Part shown: positions 36,983 through 46,684 of the stretch, one piece after another
Numbering within the stretch: the stretch's first letter is position 1
How the letters are laid out: every line of letters starts with the position of its first letter
From: UBA6144 sp964399165
Lineage (GTDB): Bacteria > Bdellovibrionota > Bacteriovoracia > Bacteriovoracales > Bacteriovoracaceae
Length of the DNA: 64,000 nt
NCBI GenBank assembly: GCA_964399165.1
Contig: CAYNPO010000002.1
Location: 124,001 to 188,000 of the forward strand
Reading direction: 5' to 3'
Notes under the pieces: model-generated
Databases searched by the model: none
What the model was told of the DNA's origin: nothing
The model's input: only the letters and a program-made list of their open reading frames with translations
Position numbers and translations under genes: made by a program

Positions 36983-39262
36983 TTAGTGCGTGACCACGCT
37001 CCGGCGGTGTCGCAGGGTTTCGCAGTCGAAGGTGTCTGGCTCGCCCTGGTCCCCGATCACCTTGAGCACTGCGGCGATGGTGTCGCGGGTGGCAGAGGGC
37101 GTCCGAATGGTGATTAAGCGCATGTACTCGCTGAGGGAATCCGGCACCGACCGGTAACGCAACAAGTAGTAGTAGATCCGTTGGGCGATCACGTCGCCCA
37201 AGTCGAATGGCAGGTCGGCGATCACCGCCGCCCGCTCCTTGACCATGGCCTCAATGGCGCTCTTGAAAGTGGCGTCGTAGGCGCGACGGACCTCGGAGGG
37301 ATCCAGTTGGTTGTTGTTGTTGGCGTCGAAGCGGGAGATCACGCCTTCGATGTTCATCAGCACCACCTGGATGGGCATGAAGTCGCTGTCATCCACCGGC
37401 ACGTCGGTGTTGTCGTTGAAGACGGTGCAGGTGCGCGCCACCTTTTCGACCTTCTTGAGGTACTCAACGTTGTCCGCGGCCCGACCGGCGTCCCCGCAGG
37501 AAGTCATGCCCAGGTAGGCGAACATCTGGGGGAAGAAGGCCCGGAACTTGCGGCAGTACAGCCCGAAATACTCGCGGCGGTAGCAGGAGAGGTCGCTGAT
37601 ACGACCCAATTGGTCGGTGGGACACACGCGGGCGAGTTCCTCCTCGAACCACTTGGCGTTGGGCATCGAGGTCATCACGGTGGTGGCGAACTCGGAGACC
37701 TCATTGGGGGTCATGTGCCCGTCGCCGTTGGACTGGAACTGGAAGAGGGTGGTGAGCAGGACGATGTTCTCGTTGGTCTGCACTTCGCGGCCGGCGGTGA
37801 TGAGCCCCTCCCCGACCAGGAACTTGTTGAAGACCATGATCATGTTCAGCAGCTGCGCTTGGGTGGCCCCAACACCGTAGACGGCTCCCCGCACGGGCTC
37901 GCCGTAGCGCTGGAAGGCCAGGAATGTGAGGTATTCGAGAATGCCGATCTCCACCACGCCGTCGGCGTTGCGGCGGTAGGCGGGCGTGTAGTATGGCGCC
38001 TCTTCCGGGCCTTTATAGAAGCGGTAACTCGTCACGATCCGGGCGAACTCCTCAAGGAAGCGCTGGTGGGTCGGGAAGTTGTTGGCGTAGGTCTGGAAGT
38101 TGATGCTCACGGGAGCAGGACTTGCGAGTTGCTCTTGGAAGAACTCGTAGATGCGGTGGTAGGTGCGGCCGCGGTCGGAAACTTCCTTGGCGCGATTAAT
38201 CAGCGTGGTGAGTTCGCCTCGGGTGACCCACTCCTTGCCGGAGAGGTCCTCGTTTTCGCTCCAGCGGGACGAGCTTGTGAGGGTCATCTTGAGCTGGAGA
38301 ACGTCTTCTCTGTAGGGACGCAGGTCGGGGAGCGTCTCGGGGTCCACGATGTTGGCGAGGGCCTCGGTCAATTCGTCGATGCTGAACATGCGCATGGCCG
38401 GCTCGCCCTGGAACAGCTGCTCCTCGAGGATCTCGAGGTCGAAGTGGAGCAGGTCGAGCTGCGTTTTCTGGTTCAAAGTGAGGTGCCTGAAGCGGTACAG
38501 GTCAAAGGCCACTTTGCTGATGGGGGAGAGCTTGGGCAGTAGCGTGTGGAGCTCGAGGTGGGTGATGACCTCAGCCTCACCGCCAACCAACAGCTTCTTC
38601 ACGAACAGGGCGGATTTGATTTTGTTGAGGACGTCCTCTGTCTCGTCGGTCGAGAAGGCCTCCAGCAGCCTGACGATGTTCAGGCGGTGGACCTGGCTGC
38701 CGCGATTGGGAACGTAGATCGCGTGCAGGCGAGTGGTGATGGACTCGGCGGCCACGAACACGCGCTCGCGCCAGCTTTCGTGCACGCCGTACGGGGTCTC
38801 GCCATCGTGGGTGAAGAACGGGTAGATCTTGATGACCTCTTCGTTGAACAGGAACAGGAAATCGATGATCTTGCGGACCGACTGGGGGGAGAGGTATTCG
38901 GGGTCCTCGCCGAAGAGCAGGTGGCTCACGTCGAAGACCGCCTTGATGGCGCGGATGTTCTCGGGCTTGAAGTCGGGCACGTTCAGGCGGACGTACTGCT
39001 CGAAGGCCCGGCGCGAGAGGTAGCCGGGGCGTCCGGACTCCACCACGCGCAGGAACAAGTCCAGGCTGCGCCCGAGGCAGTCGATCTGGGGGGCGATGTT
39101 GCGCTTGAGAATGTCCTCGAACTCGCTGATCTTGAGTTCGCAGCCGGCATTGAAGCGTTCGGACTCGATGGCCTCATTGACGACCTCGTCCTTGGACAGG
39201 TCGGAGCAACCCCCGAGGAGGAGCAGCGTAGCGGCGATGAGGGCGGTTGCGGTCCGTTTCAT
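36983..39262 (-). CDS. Large lipoprotein with EF-hand-like calcium-binding loops
   Basis: From ATG 39262 the product is 759 residues, with a signal ending in a lipobox (LLGGC). The mature part is mainly helical. It carries EF-hand-like loops: DANNNNQLDPSE, SNGDGHMTPNE and a weaker RNADGVVEIGILEYLTF. The first fits the D-x-N-x-N-x-x-L-x-x-x-E pattern well. I know no characterised family for it. It lies 10 bases after the barrel-protein gene and upstream of prfB, so a joint outer-membrane role with the barrel is plausible. Confidence 0.65.
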   Translation of the reverse strand: MKRTATALIAATLLLLGGCSDLSKDEVVNEAIESERFNAGCELKISEFEDILKRNIAPQIDCLGRSLDLFLRVVESGRPGYLSRRAFEQYVRLNVPDFKPENIRAIKAVFDVSHLLFGEDPEYLSPQSVRKIIDFLFLFNEEVIKIYPFFTHDGETPYGVHESWRERVFVAAESITTRLHAIYVPNRGSQVHRLNIVRLLEAFSTDETEDVLNKIKSALFVKKLLVGGEAEVITHLELHTLLPKLSPISKVAFDLYRFRHLTLNQKTQLDLLHFDLEILEEQLFQGEPAMRMFSIDELTEALANIVDPETLPDLRPYREDVLQLKMTLTSSSRWSENEDLSGKEWVTRGELTTLINRAKEVSDRGRTYHRIYEFFQEQLASPAPVSINFQTYANNFPTHQRFLEEFARIVTSYRFYKGPEEAPYYTPAYRRNADGVVEIGILEYLTFLAFQRYGEPVRGAVYGVGATQAQLLNMIMVFNKFLVGEGLITAGREVQTNENIVLLTTLFQFQSNGDGHMTPNEVSEFATTVMTSMPNAKWFEEELARVCPTDQLGRISDLSCYRREYFGLYCRKFRAFFPQMFAYLGMTSCGDAGRAADNVEYLKKVEKVARTCTVFNDNTDVPVDDSDFMPIQVVLMNIEGVISRFDANNNNQLDPSEVRRAYDATFKSAIEAMVKERAAVIADLPFDLGDVIAQRIYYYLLRYRSVPDSLSEYMRLITIRTPSATRDTIAAVLKVIGDQGEPDTFDCETLRHRRSVVTH

Positions 39263-39272
39263 GCGCTCGTCC

Positions 39273-40643
39273 TTAGTACGTGTACCGGAGACCGGCGTAC
39301 ACGGCGTCGTTGTTCGTGTACGGGCTCCAGTAAGAACGCCCGTTGGCGGGCGTTCCAATCATGTTAACCCCCGCGTTCAGCGCGAGGTAAGACGTGGGGC
39401 GATAATCCACCCTGAACATCGTTAGTCGGTCAGTGGTCAAAGTGTCGTACTTCCCGTCGGCCGAGACGGTGTAACGGCTGCCCAGGTGGTAGCGCAGCCA
39501 CCCGTGCAGGGCCTGGTTCCAGCGTGGATCCTCCGCCAAGATGTCCTCGTCGCGGTTGAAGGGGCTGAGGCGCGCGACGTAGTCGAAGCCCATGCCATAG
39601 CGGTCGGTTTCGCGCGCAATACCACCGCCCACGTAGTCCTCGCGGCGTTTCTCGACCTCGATTTGGGTGTATTCCACCGCCACGGGGTCGCCGTTGGGAA
39701 ACTCATTGGGCCGGACGGCGATGGCGGAAGCGTAAATGGTCACGCCGGCGTTTCTCCAGCGCAGGTTCCCGCCGTAGACGTCGTGGTAATAGAATTGGGG
39801 CGTCACTTCGGCGTTAACCACGTCGTCGCCGGTGCTGTAGGAGACCTCGACGGTCTGGGAGAACTGGTTCTCGGGCTTGCGCAGATAGTAGAGTCCCGCT
39901 TCCCAGTGCTCGCTCTCCCAACCTACGTTCAAGCCGCCGGCGGGGCGGAAAATCACGTCGGAGACATCGGGGTAGTTCACGTCGTAGAAAATGGGGACGT
40001 CGCGGCTCTCGAGGCGCGCGGTAGCCGCGGGCGGCTTGGCCCAGGGGTTGTCGGAGGTGATGGTCCCCTTGGACTTGTCGATCTCCAACCCCGGGTTAAG
40101 TTCCGGTGCGTACACCGGCGTGGCGAAGAAGTGGAAGCGCAGGCCGCTGGAGTAACGACGTTTGAACACCACTCCGATCAGGCCCTCGCGACCGGGAGTG
40201 AAGTAATTGAAGTTCTGGCGGTGGTTGACCTTGCCGAAACTCCAGTGGTCATCCACATCGCTCCAGTCCAGCAAGAAACGGCCCACCTGCAGCTCGGAAC
40301 GGCCCCAGCGGTGGTTGATGTAGGCCTCGTTGACCGCGTACATCGGCGTATTTTGATCGTTGTAGAGGAAGTTGAAGGTGAAGCGTTTCTCGAGTTGTCC
40401 CACGCGATGGCGGTGGTAATCGAAGTGCAGGTCAAAGAAGTAGCGGTTACCCCCCACGTCCCCCACTCCCTCGGCCAGCTGGTTGCTGGTGCCGCCCACA
40501 TGCCCCGTGTAAGGCCGATCGGAGGCGAGGCGCTGGGAGGTGGCATCGTCGTAAAGGGGGATGGCGGTGCTGCGCACGGACGCCGTGGCGACTCCCGCGA
40601 GGCCCAGACCGAGAATGACGAAATGGGGTCCGTTACGACTCAT
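39273..40643 (-). CDS. Porin-like outer-membrane beta-barrel protein
   Basis: The 456-residue product has an N-terminal hydrophobic signal and alternating strands rich in Tyr, Trp and Phe, ending in YAGLRYTY. A terminal aromatic is the usual signal for outer-membrane barrels. ATG 40643 is directly preceded by an in-frame GTG at 40646. It is upstream of and probably co-transcribed with the EF-hand lipoprotein gene. The transported substrate is unknown. Confidence 0.65.
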   Translation of the reverse strand: MSRNGPHFVILGLGLAGVATASVRSTAIPLYDDATSQRLASDRPYTGHVGGTSNQLAEGVGDVGGNRYFFDLHFDYHRHRVGQLEKRFTFNFLYNDQNTPMYAVNEAYINHRWGRSELQVGRFLLDWSDVDDHWSFGKVNHRQNFNYFTPGREGLIGVVFKRRYSSGLRFHFFATPVYAPELNPGLEIDKSKGTITSDNPWAKPPAATARLESRDVPIFYDVNYPDVSDVIFRPAGGLNVGWESEHWEAGLYYLRKPENQFSQTVEVSYSTGDDVVNAEVTPQFYYHDVYGGNLRWRNAGVTIYASAIAVRPNEFPNGDPVAVEYTQIEVEKRREDYVGGGIARETDRYGMGFDYVARLSPFNRDEDILAEDPRWNQALHGWLRYHLGSRYTVSADGKYDTLTTDRLTMFRVDYRPTSYLALNAGVNMIGTPANGRSYWSPYTNNDAVYAGLRYTY

Positions 40644-40891
40644 CACGCGCTTACAACCTTGTTCTTCCTTCCATCTTAACCAGGGGCGCCTAATACGCCT
40701 TCCTGCAAAACTTGCCGAGACTTTGACTCATTGTATCAACCCAAGATTTCCAGCTGGTTCCACCCTGTAAAAAGGTAATGGCGAAGGCCTGATTCCAGCC
40801 ACCTAGGGAGGGATGTAAGAACTTGTAAGTTGTTGAAAGGACGACCATTTCCGTAGGGTCTTAGGAATCAACCAAAGCCAAAAGGAAAGAA

Positions 40892-42214
40892 ATGAAAATC
40901 TTTGGTCTCCTGCTGGGTCTCGCCAGTGCCGCCGCTTTAGCCCAAAGCGTGCGTTTCGAGCATGACACCCTCTTTGTAAAACTTCAGCCCGGCGCACGCC
41001 TGCCGGAACACCACCTCATCACCGCGAGCAAGCACCTGTTCGGTGACCTGCACCAGCTGAGCACCGACGACGCCGTCCAGCTGGAAAACGCCCTCAGGGC
41101 CGACGCCGCCGTGGCCTGGACCGAGAAGTCCTTCTACGCCGGTCCCCGCGAACTCGCCCGTCCCGCCGCTCTTCCCAAAGAGTCCGACGAAAGTTTCCTT
41201 GGCTTCAACGACCCCCAGGCCGGCCGCGTGTGGGCCTTCCGGGACGCCGCCCGCCACGGCGTTTCCGTGGAGCGCGCCTACGGCGAGCTCCCCCCCCGTG
41301 CCACCCGCACCACCATCGTGGCCGTGGTCGATACTGGCGTCGACTACAACCACGAGGACCTGCGTGACGTGATGTGGGTCAACCGCGGTGAAGTCGCCGG
41401 TAACGGCGTCGACGACGACAACAACGGCTACGTGGACGACGTTCACGGCATCAACACCCTCATCCGCAATGCCGACGGCACCGCCACCGGCGCCCCCATG
41501 GACACCCACTCCCACGGCACCCACGTCTCGGGCACCATCGCCGCCAAACAGAACAACGGCATTGGCTTGGCGGGCATCGCCGCCGACGTGCGCATCATGG
41601 CGATCCGCACCGTCCCCAACAACGGCGACGAAACCGACAAAGACGTGGTGGAATCCTTCCTCTATGCCGCCAAACACGGCGCCAAGCTTATCAACTGCTC
41701 CTTCGGGAAAGCGGTCAACGAGGGCGGCATGGTGGTCTCCGAAACCATCCAGCACATCGGCGAGCGCTACGGCACCCTGGTGGTGGCCGCCGCGGGCAAC
41801 GACTCCTGGGGTCCCTTCAGCTGGCACGACATCGATGTCGTCGCCAACCGCCGGTACCCCGCCAGCTTCGACAACGCCCACCTGATGGTTATCGCCGCCT
41901 CCAACTCGGGCGGCGGACTTGCTTCCTTCTCCAACGTAGGCGCAGCCAGCGTGGACGTGGCGGCTCCCGGCCAAGACGTGTTTTCTACCATGCCCGGCAA
42001 CCGTTACGGGGGCATGTCCGGCACTTCCATGGCCACCCCGACCACCGTCGGCGTCGCTGCCCAGGTGCTGTCCTACTTCCCCGGCCTCTCCCCCCTGCAG
42101 CTCAAGGACGTGATGATGCGTTCAGTGACTCCGATTCCGGCTTTCCAAGGCAAGATGGTGACCGGCGGGCGCGTGGACCTTTCCAACGCCCTCAAGCTCG
42201 CCGCCGAGATCTGA
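40892..42214 (+). CDS. Secreted subtilisin-like serine protease (S8 family)
   Basis: A signal peptide (MKIFGLLLGLASAAALAQ) and a propeptide of about 100 residues precede an S8 catalytic domain. The triad is visible: Asp in VAVVDTGVDYNHEDL, His in SHGTHVSGTIA and Ser in GTSMATPTTVG, with the oxyanion Asn in AAAGNDSWG. The total of 440 residues fits a secreted subtilase without extra C-terminal domains. AAAAGGAAAGAA precedes the ATG. It is monocistronic with its own terminator and probably acts outside the cell or in the periplasm. Confidence 0.93.
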   Translation: MKIFGLLLGLASAAALAQSVRFEHDTLFVKLQPGARLPEHHLITASKHLFGDLHQLSTDDAVQLENALRADAAVAWTEKSFYAGPRELARPAALPKESDESFLGFNDPQAGRVWAFRDAARHGVSVERAYGELPPRATRTTIVAVVDTGVDYNHEDLRDVMWVNRGEVAGNGVDDDNNGYVDDVHGINTLIRNADGTATGAPMDTHSHGTHVSGTIAAKQNNGIGLAGIAADVRIMAIRTVPNNGDETDKDVVESFLYAAKHGAKLINCSFGKAVNEGGMVVSETIQHIGERYGTLVVAAAGNDSWGPFSWHDIDVVANRRYPASFDNAHLMVIAASNSGGGLASFSNVGAASVDVAAPGQDVFSTMPGNRYGGMSGTSMATPTTVGVAAQVLSYFPGLSPLQLKDVMMRSVTPIPAFQGKMVTGGRVDLSNALKLAAEI

Positions 42215-42237
42215 GCCTCCCAGATTTCTTCGAGACG

Positions 42238-42259
42238 AAGGCCCGCGCAAGCGGGCCTT
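42238..42259. terminator. Bidirectional rho-independent terminator
   Basis: AAGGCCCGC and GCGGGCCTT form a 9-bp stem with a GCAA tetraloop, followed by TTTCATTTC. It is shared by the subtilase gene and ybeY. Confidence 0.85.
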
Positions 42260-42260
42260 T

Positions 42261-42758
42261 TCATTTCAGGCCGGCCTTGCGGCGGGCCCGGGCGAAGGCC
42301 GCGAGCAACTTCGCCTCACCAGCTTCCATGATTCTCTCTTCTTTCACCGAGACCTCGTGGTCATAGCCAACCAGGTGGAGGAAGCCGTGGAAGAACAGGT
42401 GGACCAACTCTTCTTCTAAACTGCTGCCCAGGCGCTTGGACTGGCGCGCGGCCTGGGGCAAACAGATGACCATGTCCCCCAGGGGAAGTATCCCAGGGGC
42501 CGCCCAATCATGGGGGCCATTTCTCCGCAGGGAAGTCTGTGTGGGAAAGGAGAGCACGTCGGTGGTCTTGTCCTTCCCGCGGTGAGTGCGGTTGAGAGCG
42601 CGTATGCGCGCGTCGCCGCACACCAGGAGAGAAAGTGGCGCCTGCCGCGCCTCTTTGGGCAAAAGGGGCGCTGCCACTTCCGCTGCGAGTTCCAACCAGC
42701 GGCGCTGGCGGGCGGTCAAGGCCACGGTTATGGTGAGGTCCAGGTTGAGACGGGGCAT
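42261..42758 (-). CDS. ybeY: Endoribonuclease YbeY
   Basis: The zinc-dependent RNase of rRNA maturation and ribosome quality control is identified by H-x3-H-x5-H in FFHGFLHLVGYDHE. The GKDKTTDVLSFP segment is also typical of the family. From ATG 42758 the product is 165 residues; GTG 42779 would add seven. ATG 42758 is preferred because a promoter (TTGACG-N18-TAGCAC) ends 7 bases before it, suggesting a leaderless message. No Shine-Dalgarno is visible. Confidence 0.9.
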   Translation of the reverse strand: MPRLNLDLTITVALTARQRRWLELAAEVAAPLLPKEARQAPLSLLVCGDARIRALNRTHRGKDKTTDVLSFPTQTSLRRNGPHDWAAPGILPLGDMVICLPQAARQSKRLGSSLEEELVHLFFHGFLHLVGYDHEVSVKEERIMEAGEAKLLAAFARARRKAGLK

Positions 42759-42765
42759 GGGCAAC

Positions 42766-42795
42766 GTGCTAACATCCACCCGGAGGGCCCGTCAA
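42766..42795 (-). promoter_or_regulatory. Promoter of ybeY, start at or next to the ATG
   Basis: TTGACG (5 of 6) and TAGCAC (3 of 6) are 18 bases apart on the minus strand. The -10 ends 7 bases before ATG 42758. Confidence 0.4.
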
Positions 42796-42809
42796 CCGAA
42801 GGAGCGCGC

Positions 42810-43601
42810 ATGTCCCGTCCCGAACTGGAAAGGTGCATCGAGGTGGTTCGCCGCCTGCGCGACCCGCAGGGGGGGTGTCCCTGGGACCTGGCGCAGACCC
42901 ATGAGTCCCTCCTCCCCTACCTGTTGGAGGAAAGCTACGAGTACATCGAGGCGGTGGAGAAGAAAGACCCGGCCCTGATGAAAGAGGAGCTGGGGGATGT
43001 GCTGCTGCAGGTCCTCCTCCACTCCACCATGGCGGACCAGTCCGGCGCTTTCAACCTGGAGGATGTCGCCAAGGGATTGGCCGACAAGCTGGTGCGACGC
43101 CATCCGCACGTTTTTGGAGATGCTAAGGTATCTGACCCCGACGAGGTGAAGGTCAACTGGGCCAAGCTCAAAGAAGCCGAGAAGGGCGCGGCCAAGAAAT
43201 CCGCCATCCCATCCAAGCTGATGAACCACCCCGCCCTCAGGACCGCGCACCTGATTGGCGTCGCCTCGGGCAAGGTCGCCTTCGACTGGGAAAATGCCCA
43301 ACAGGTGCTCTACAAGGTGGAAGAGGAATGGCAGGAACTGAAGGAGGAGCTGCCCGCGGGGCGCTCACCCGACCAAGCCCGCGTGGCGGAGGAAATGGGC
43401 GACCTCCTCTTTAGCGTGGCCCAGCTGGCGCGGCACCTGGGGCTTGACCCAGAGGAGAGCCTCCGCGCGGCCAACCGCAAGTTCCTCCGCCGCTTCCACC
43501 GGGTGGAGGCCCTGGCCGAGGCCCGGGGCAAGGAAATGGGAAGGATGTCCGCCGCCGAAATGGAGGAGCTATGGGTGGTGGCCAAGAAGGAAATGAAATG
43601 A
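42810..43601 (+). CDS. mazG: Nucleoside triphosphate pyrophosphohydrolase MazG
   Basis: The 263-residue protein has two MazG domains, each with the acidic metal-binding helix pair. The first has LLEESYEYIEAV and KEELGDVLLQVL; the second has EEEWQELKEEL and AEEMGDLLFSVAQLA. It hydrolyses NTPs, including abnormal ones, to NMP and PPi. AAGGAG lies 6 bases before ATG 42810. The stop overlaps the coaE start by 4 bases. Confidence 0.95.
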   Translation: MSRPELERCIEVVRRLRDPQGGCPWDLAQTHESLLPYLLEESYEYIEAVEKKDPALMKEELGDVLLQVLLHSTMADQSGAFNLEDVAKGLADKLVRRHPHVFGDAKVSDPDEVKVNWAKLKEAEKGAAKKSAIPSKLMNHPALRTAHLIGVASGKVAFDWENAQQVLYKVEEEWQELKEELPAGRSPDQARVAEEMGDLLFSVAQLARHLGLDPEESLRAANRKFLRRFHRVEALAEARGKEMGRMSAAEMEELWVVAKKEMK

Positions 43602-44254
43602 ACGCTCCCGAACTGCACCCGCGCTGGGTGCGACTGCCTCCCGAACGCCGCTTCCTCAAGCGTCCGTATCCGGTGGTGGCCCTCACCGGCGGGGTTGCCT
43701 CGGGCAAGTCCACAGTCGCCCGTTATCTGGCCTCCAAGGGAGTGCCCACTGTCTCAGCGGACGCGCTGGTGAAAGACGTGTACGCGCTCCCGGAAACTTT
43801 GGCCTGGCTCGCCCGCACCGCACCTGACATGCTAGGTCCCGATGGCAAGCCGGACTTTCCGCGTTTGAGGAAGAGGACTTTCGAGGACGCGGATTTCAAG
43901 CGCTCGCTCTCGGAGTGGATCTACCCGCGGCTGGCCGCGGCCTTCGAGCGGGTGGAGCGGGCAATGCCCCAAACGCCCTCATGGCTGGTGTATGAGATTC
44001 CCCTGCTATACGAGCTGGGCATGGAGAACCTGTTCGACGCCGTAGTGGTGAGTTGGGCCCCCCGGGACACCCAACGGACACGGCTGCTCAAGCGGGACGG
44101 ATGCGCGCCGGAAGTCGCGGACGCCATGCTGGATCAACAGATGCCGTTGGACGCCAAGAAGAGCCGCGCAGACTTGGTTTACGACAACTCCGCCGAGCGG
44201 GCCGGGGAGGACGAAGCCTCCCTCGGCGCCCTGTGGGCCTCGCTTACAGGCTAG
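43598..44254 (+). CDS. coaE: Dephospho-CoA kinase
   Basis: The 218-residue P-loop kinase does the last step of coenzyme A synthesis. It shows VVALTGGVASGKSTVARYL (Walker A), VSADALVKDVY and the lid-region QRTRLLKRDG. The start ATG 43598 overlaps the mazG stop (ATGA). The product has about 20 extra residues before the P-loop. The 3' end overlaps the convergent secreted-protein gene by 11 bases. Confidence 0.93.
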   Translation: MNAPELHPRWVRLPPERRFLKRPYPVVALTGGVASGKSTVARYLASKGVPTVSADALVKDVYALPETLAWLARTAPDMLGPDGKPDFPRLRKRTFEDADFKRSLSEWIYPRLAAAFERVERAMPQTPSWLVYEIPLLYELGMENLFDAVVVSWAPRDTQRTRLLKRDGCAPEVADAMLDQQMPLDAKKSRADLVYDNSAERAGEDEASLGALWASLTG

Positions 44255-45785
44255 AACCGCGGCGGCGGCCGCTGTTGCCGCGGCATCGGCCTTCGATCAT
44301 TTCGATGCCTCGGCGGGTGGCGGGATCCCGGTTGGGGACGCAGGTGAAACCTTCCGAGCACTCAAGTTCCATGAATCCGCTGCTCACGCGTCGGCCCTGG
44401 TACATGACCGGACACTTGGCGCCATCCACTCCGCGCATCGCGCATGTGGTGACTTCCCTAGGGTCATCGGAGGGGATGCAGGCCGGGACGGAGGAGTTAC
44501 GCAGGAAGGGATGCTGGCCCCGGAACCATTCGCGGCAGTGGTGGGGCTGCACGCAATCGAGGCCGTCGTTGACGTAGATTAAGCTTCCCACGAAGGCAGA
44601 GATGCTGGCGTCCAGGTTCTGCTTCACGGTGCGGCCGTTCTCCAGGCGCGCGTTCACGAACTCGTTGTGGCAGGTCTGATCCAGCATCACCATGTGGGTG
44701 CGGCGTCCCCCGATGGTGTCGGGGACGAGGATCCATCGGGAGTCCATGCGGATGTTCTGGTTGAAGGCGTTGATCTCGCGCACGGTGCCCCCCACGCCGG
44801 CCAGCTTGAAACCACCGGCCATGCCGGCTTCATTCTCCAGGCGAGCTTCCAAGCGGCAGGAGAAAGAGATGAAGCGGCGACCGCGGCGATTGGTCACCAC
44901 GCGACCGGAGGCGTCCCGAGTGGTGAAGTCGAAGTGGCCCTGGCTGTCCACCATGGCGGACATCCCCTCGCCCATGATGATGGCCATGCTGCTGATCAGG
45001 CGACGGAACTTGAGGATCGGGCCAGCGCTGATTTCGATGCCCAGGAATTCGGCGCGCACCTGGAGGCTGATTTGCTCTTCGTAGCCCGTGGTGCGGATGG
45101 ATTCCATGGTCAGGCTGGCGGTGGCGACCCAACGCTCAGAGGATTCGTCTGAGTTGGCAAGGGCCTGGGCCATCTCCTGGCGGTTGTCGTAAGCGCGAAC
45201 GCCCAGGGCGTTGATGGACAGGCCAGATATACCGCCGCCGCCTGCCGACGCCGGGATGAGCATTCCTTCGTCACTGCGTTGCCGTGGGAGACTGACAGGG
45301 GTCAGCGAGGGATGGAGGGTGGCCTGGCGCGCACGGCTCGCCTCTTCAAGCTGTGCCAGCAGCGCCGGGGATGGCGCGGGCAACCGCGAGGAGCGGGGAT
45401 TGGCCAAGGTGGCTTCCATCACCTCCCGCAGGCCATCGGCCACGGCGGGTGTGAAGCGCTCCAGATCCCGGTTGGCATGTGCGCGCACTTCGGCGCGGGC
45501 AGCTTCCGTGTTGAGGCCTTCGGCTATCTTGGCATCGTAGAAGGCGACCACGGACAGGCGGACCTGCTCGAGCATTCGCTGGGCCTCCAGGCGCGCTCTC
45601 CCGCCGGAGTCCAGGTTCTGGGCCTCGTAGCCGATTTCGCGGACTAAGGCGTCCACGTCCAGGCCCTGACGGCGCAGCGGCTCCAGGGATTGCAGGCGGT
45701 TCTGCAGGCCGTTCACGGAAAGTGCGGCGAACGCGGCGGGCGCGGCGAGAACGAGGAGCAGGACGCGAACAAGCGTGGTGGCCAT
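44244..45785 (-). CDS. Secreted protein with cysteine-rich C terminus, unknown function
   Basis: From ATG 45785 (GGAGA 8 bases upstream) the product is 513 residues. It has a signal peptide (MATTLVRVLLLVLAAPAAFA) and a helical N-terminal half. A central beta-rich domain lies around residues 200-390, and the last 120 residues hold about ten cysteines in a Gly/Arg-rich tail. I recognise no family. It lies 65 bases after the pseudouridine synthase gene and has no visible terminator of its own. Confidence 0.65.
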   Translation of the reverse strand: MATTLVRVLLLVLAAPAAFAALSVNGLQNRLQSLEPLRRQGLDVDALVREIGYEAQNLDSGGRARLEAQRMLEQVRLSVVAFYDAKIAEGLNTEAARAEVRAHANRDLERFTPAVADGLREVMEATLANPRSSRLPAPSPALLAQLEEASRARQATLHPSLTPVSLPRQRSDEGMLIPASAGGGGISGLSINALGVRAYDNRQEMAQALANSDESSERWVATASLTMESIRTTGYEEQISLQVRAEFLGIEISAGPILKFRRLISSMAIIMGEGMSAMVDSQGHFDFTTRDASGRVVTNRRGRRFISFSCRLEARLENEAGMAGGFKLAGVGGTVREINAFNQNIRMDSRWILVPDTIGGRRTHMVMLDQTCHNEFVNARLENGRTVKQNLDASISAFVGSLIYVNDGLDCVQPHHCREWFRGQHPFLRNSSVPACIPSDDPREVTTCAMRGVDGAKCPVMYQGRRVSSGFMELECSEGFTCVPNRDPATRRGIEMIEGRCRGNSGRRRGSSL

Positions 45786-45850
45786 AGAATGTCTCCGTCC
45801 CCCAATCTTAAGCTCCCCATGGGACGGCACGCGGGAATCGGGTAAAACTT

Positions 45851-46684
45851 TCAAACCTCCGCGGGAGCGAAGCTGGCGGGTGCACGGAATGTCTTTTCCA
45901 CGCTTTCCCAGGGGTCTTGAAAGCACAGGCCCGTGGCGGCGAGCTTCATGCCCTCACGGTTCTTGTTGTTTTTCCCGTATTTGGGGTCCCCCCACACTCC
46001 GGCCCCATGGAGCGCCAAGTGGCGGCGGATCTGATGGAGCCGGCCGGTGAGGGGCTCCAATTCCACCAGCAAACGCCCCTCTTCCAGCGCCCGGACCACG
46101 CGGTAGCGGGTCTGGGCAGGCTTGCCATCCAAAGCGTCCTGGAAAAGCCCCGTGGTAGCCTGGGTCGGCAATCCGCACACCACCGCCATGTAGGTCTTGT
46201 GCACGGCCTGTTTCTGGAACATCTCGGAGAGCTTGGCAGCCGCCGCCGTCGTATAAGCCACCAGCATGAGGCCCTCGGTCTCACGGTCCAGCCGGTGCAC
46301 GGGAAAGGCCTTCCGCCCCGTACGCTCCACCGCATAGAGCATGGAACGGTGGTCCCCCGAGGCTGTGCCTTGGGACATGATGCCCGCGGGTTTCCACCAC
46401 ACGCCGTAGTGGCGGTTTTCCTCCAGGGGGGCCCGCGAGATGAAAGCGGGCAACGCCAGCACACCGGGATCATGGACCGCCTGGACCTGGTCGGCGGGAT
46501 TGAGCTTGAGGCGCCCGTCGCGCACACGCTCCCAAGGGCCCTTGCCTCGGAAGCGCACCACCACCGCCCCGAAAGCCAGCATGGCCTCGATGGTCTCCAA
46601 TGGCAGCTTCAAGCGCGCGGTCAGGGCGTCCCCGAGGCGAGTTCCCTCGGGAAAAGCGCCGGGGGGGATGTGGTACTCCCTCAT
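45851..46684 (-). CDS. RluA-family pseudouridine synthase
   Basis: The 277-residue enzyme contains the family signature with the catalytic Asp (PVHRLDRETEGLMLVAYT), KTYMAVVCG and LTGRLHQIRRHLA. An S4-like N-terminal part is weak. The RNA target (rRNA or tRNA) cannot be told from sequence alone. ATG 46684 overlaps the stop of the PAS-protein gene by 4 bases, so the two are translationally coupled. Confidence 0.85.
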   Translation of the reverse strand: MREYHIPPGAFPEGTRLGDALTARLKLPLETIEAMLAFGAVVVRFRGKGPWERVRDGRLKLNPADQVQAVHDPGVLALPAFISRAPLEENRHYGVWWKPAGIMSQGTASGDHRSMLYAVERTGRKAFPVHRLDRETEGLMLVAYTTAAAAKLSEMFQKQAVHKTYMAVVCGLPTQATTGLFQDALDGKPAQTRYRVVRALEEGRLLVELEPLTGRLHQIRRHLALHGAGVWGDPKYGKNNKNREGMKLAATGLCFQDPWESVEKTFRAPASFAPAEV

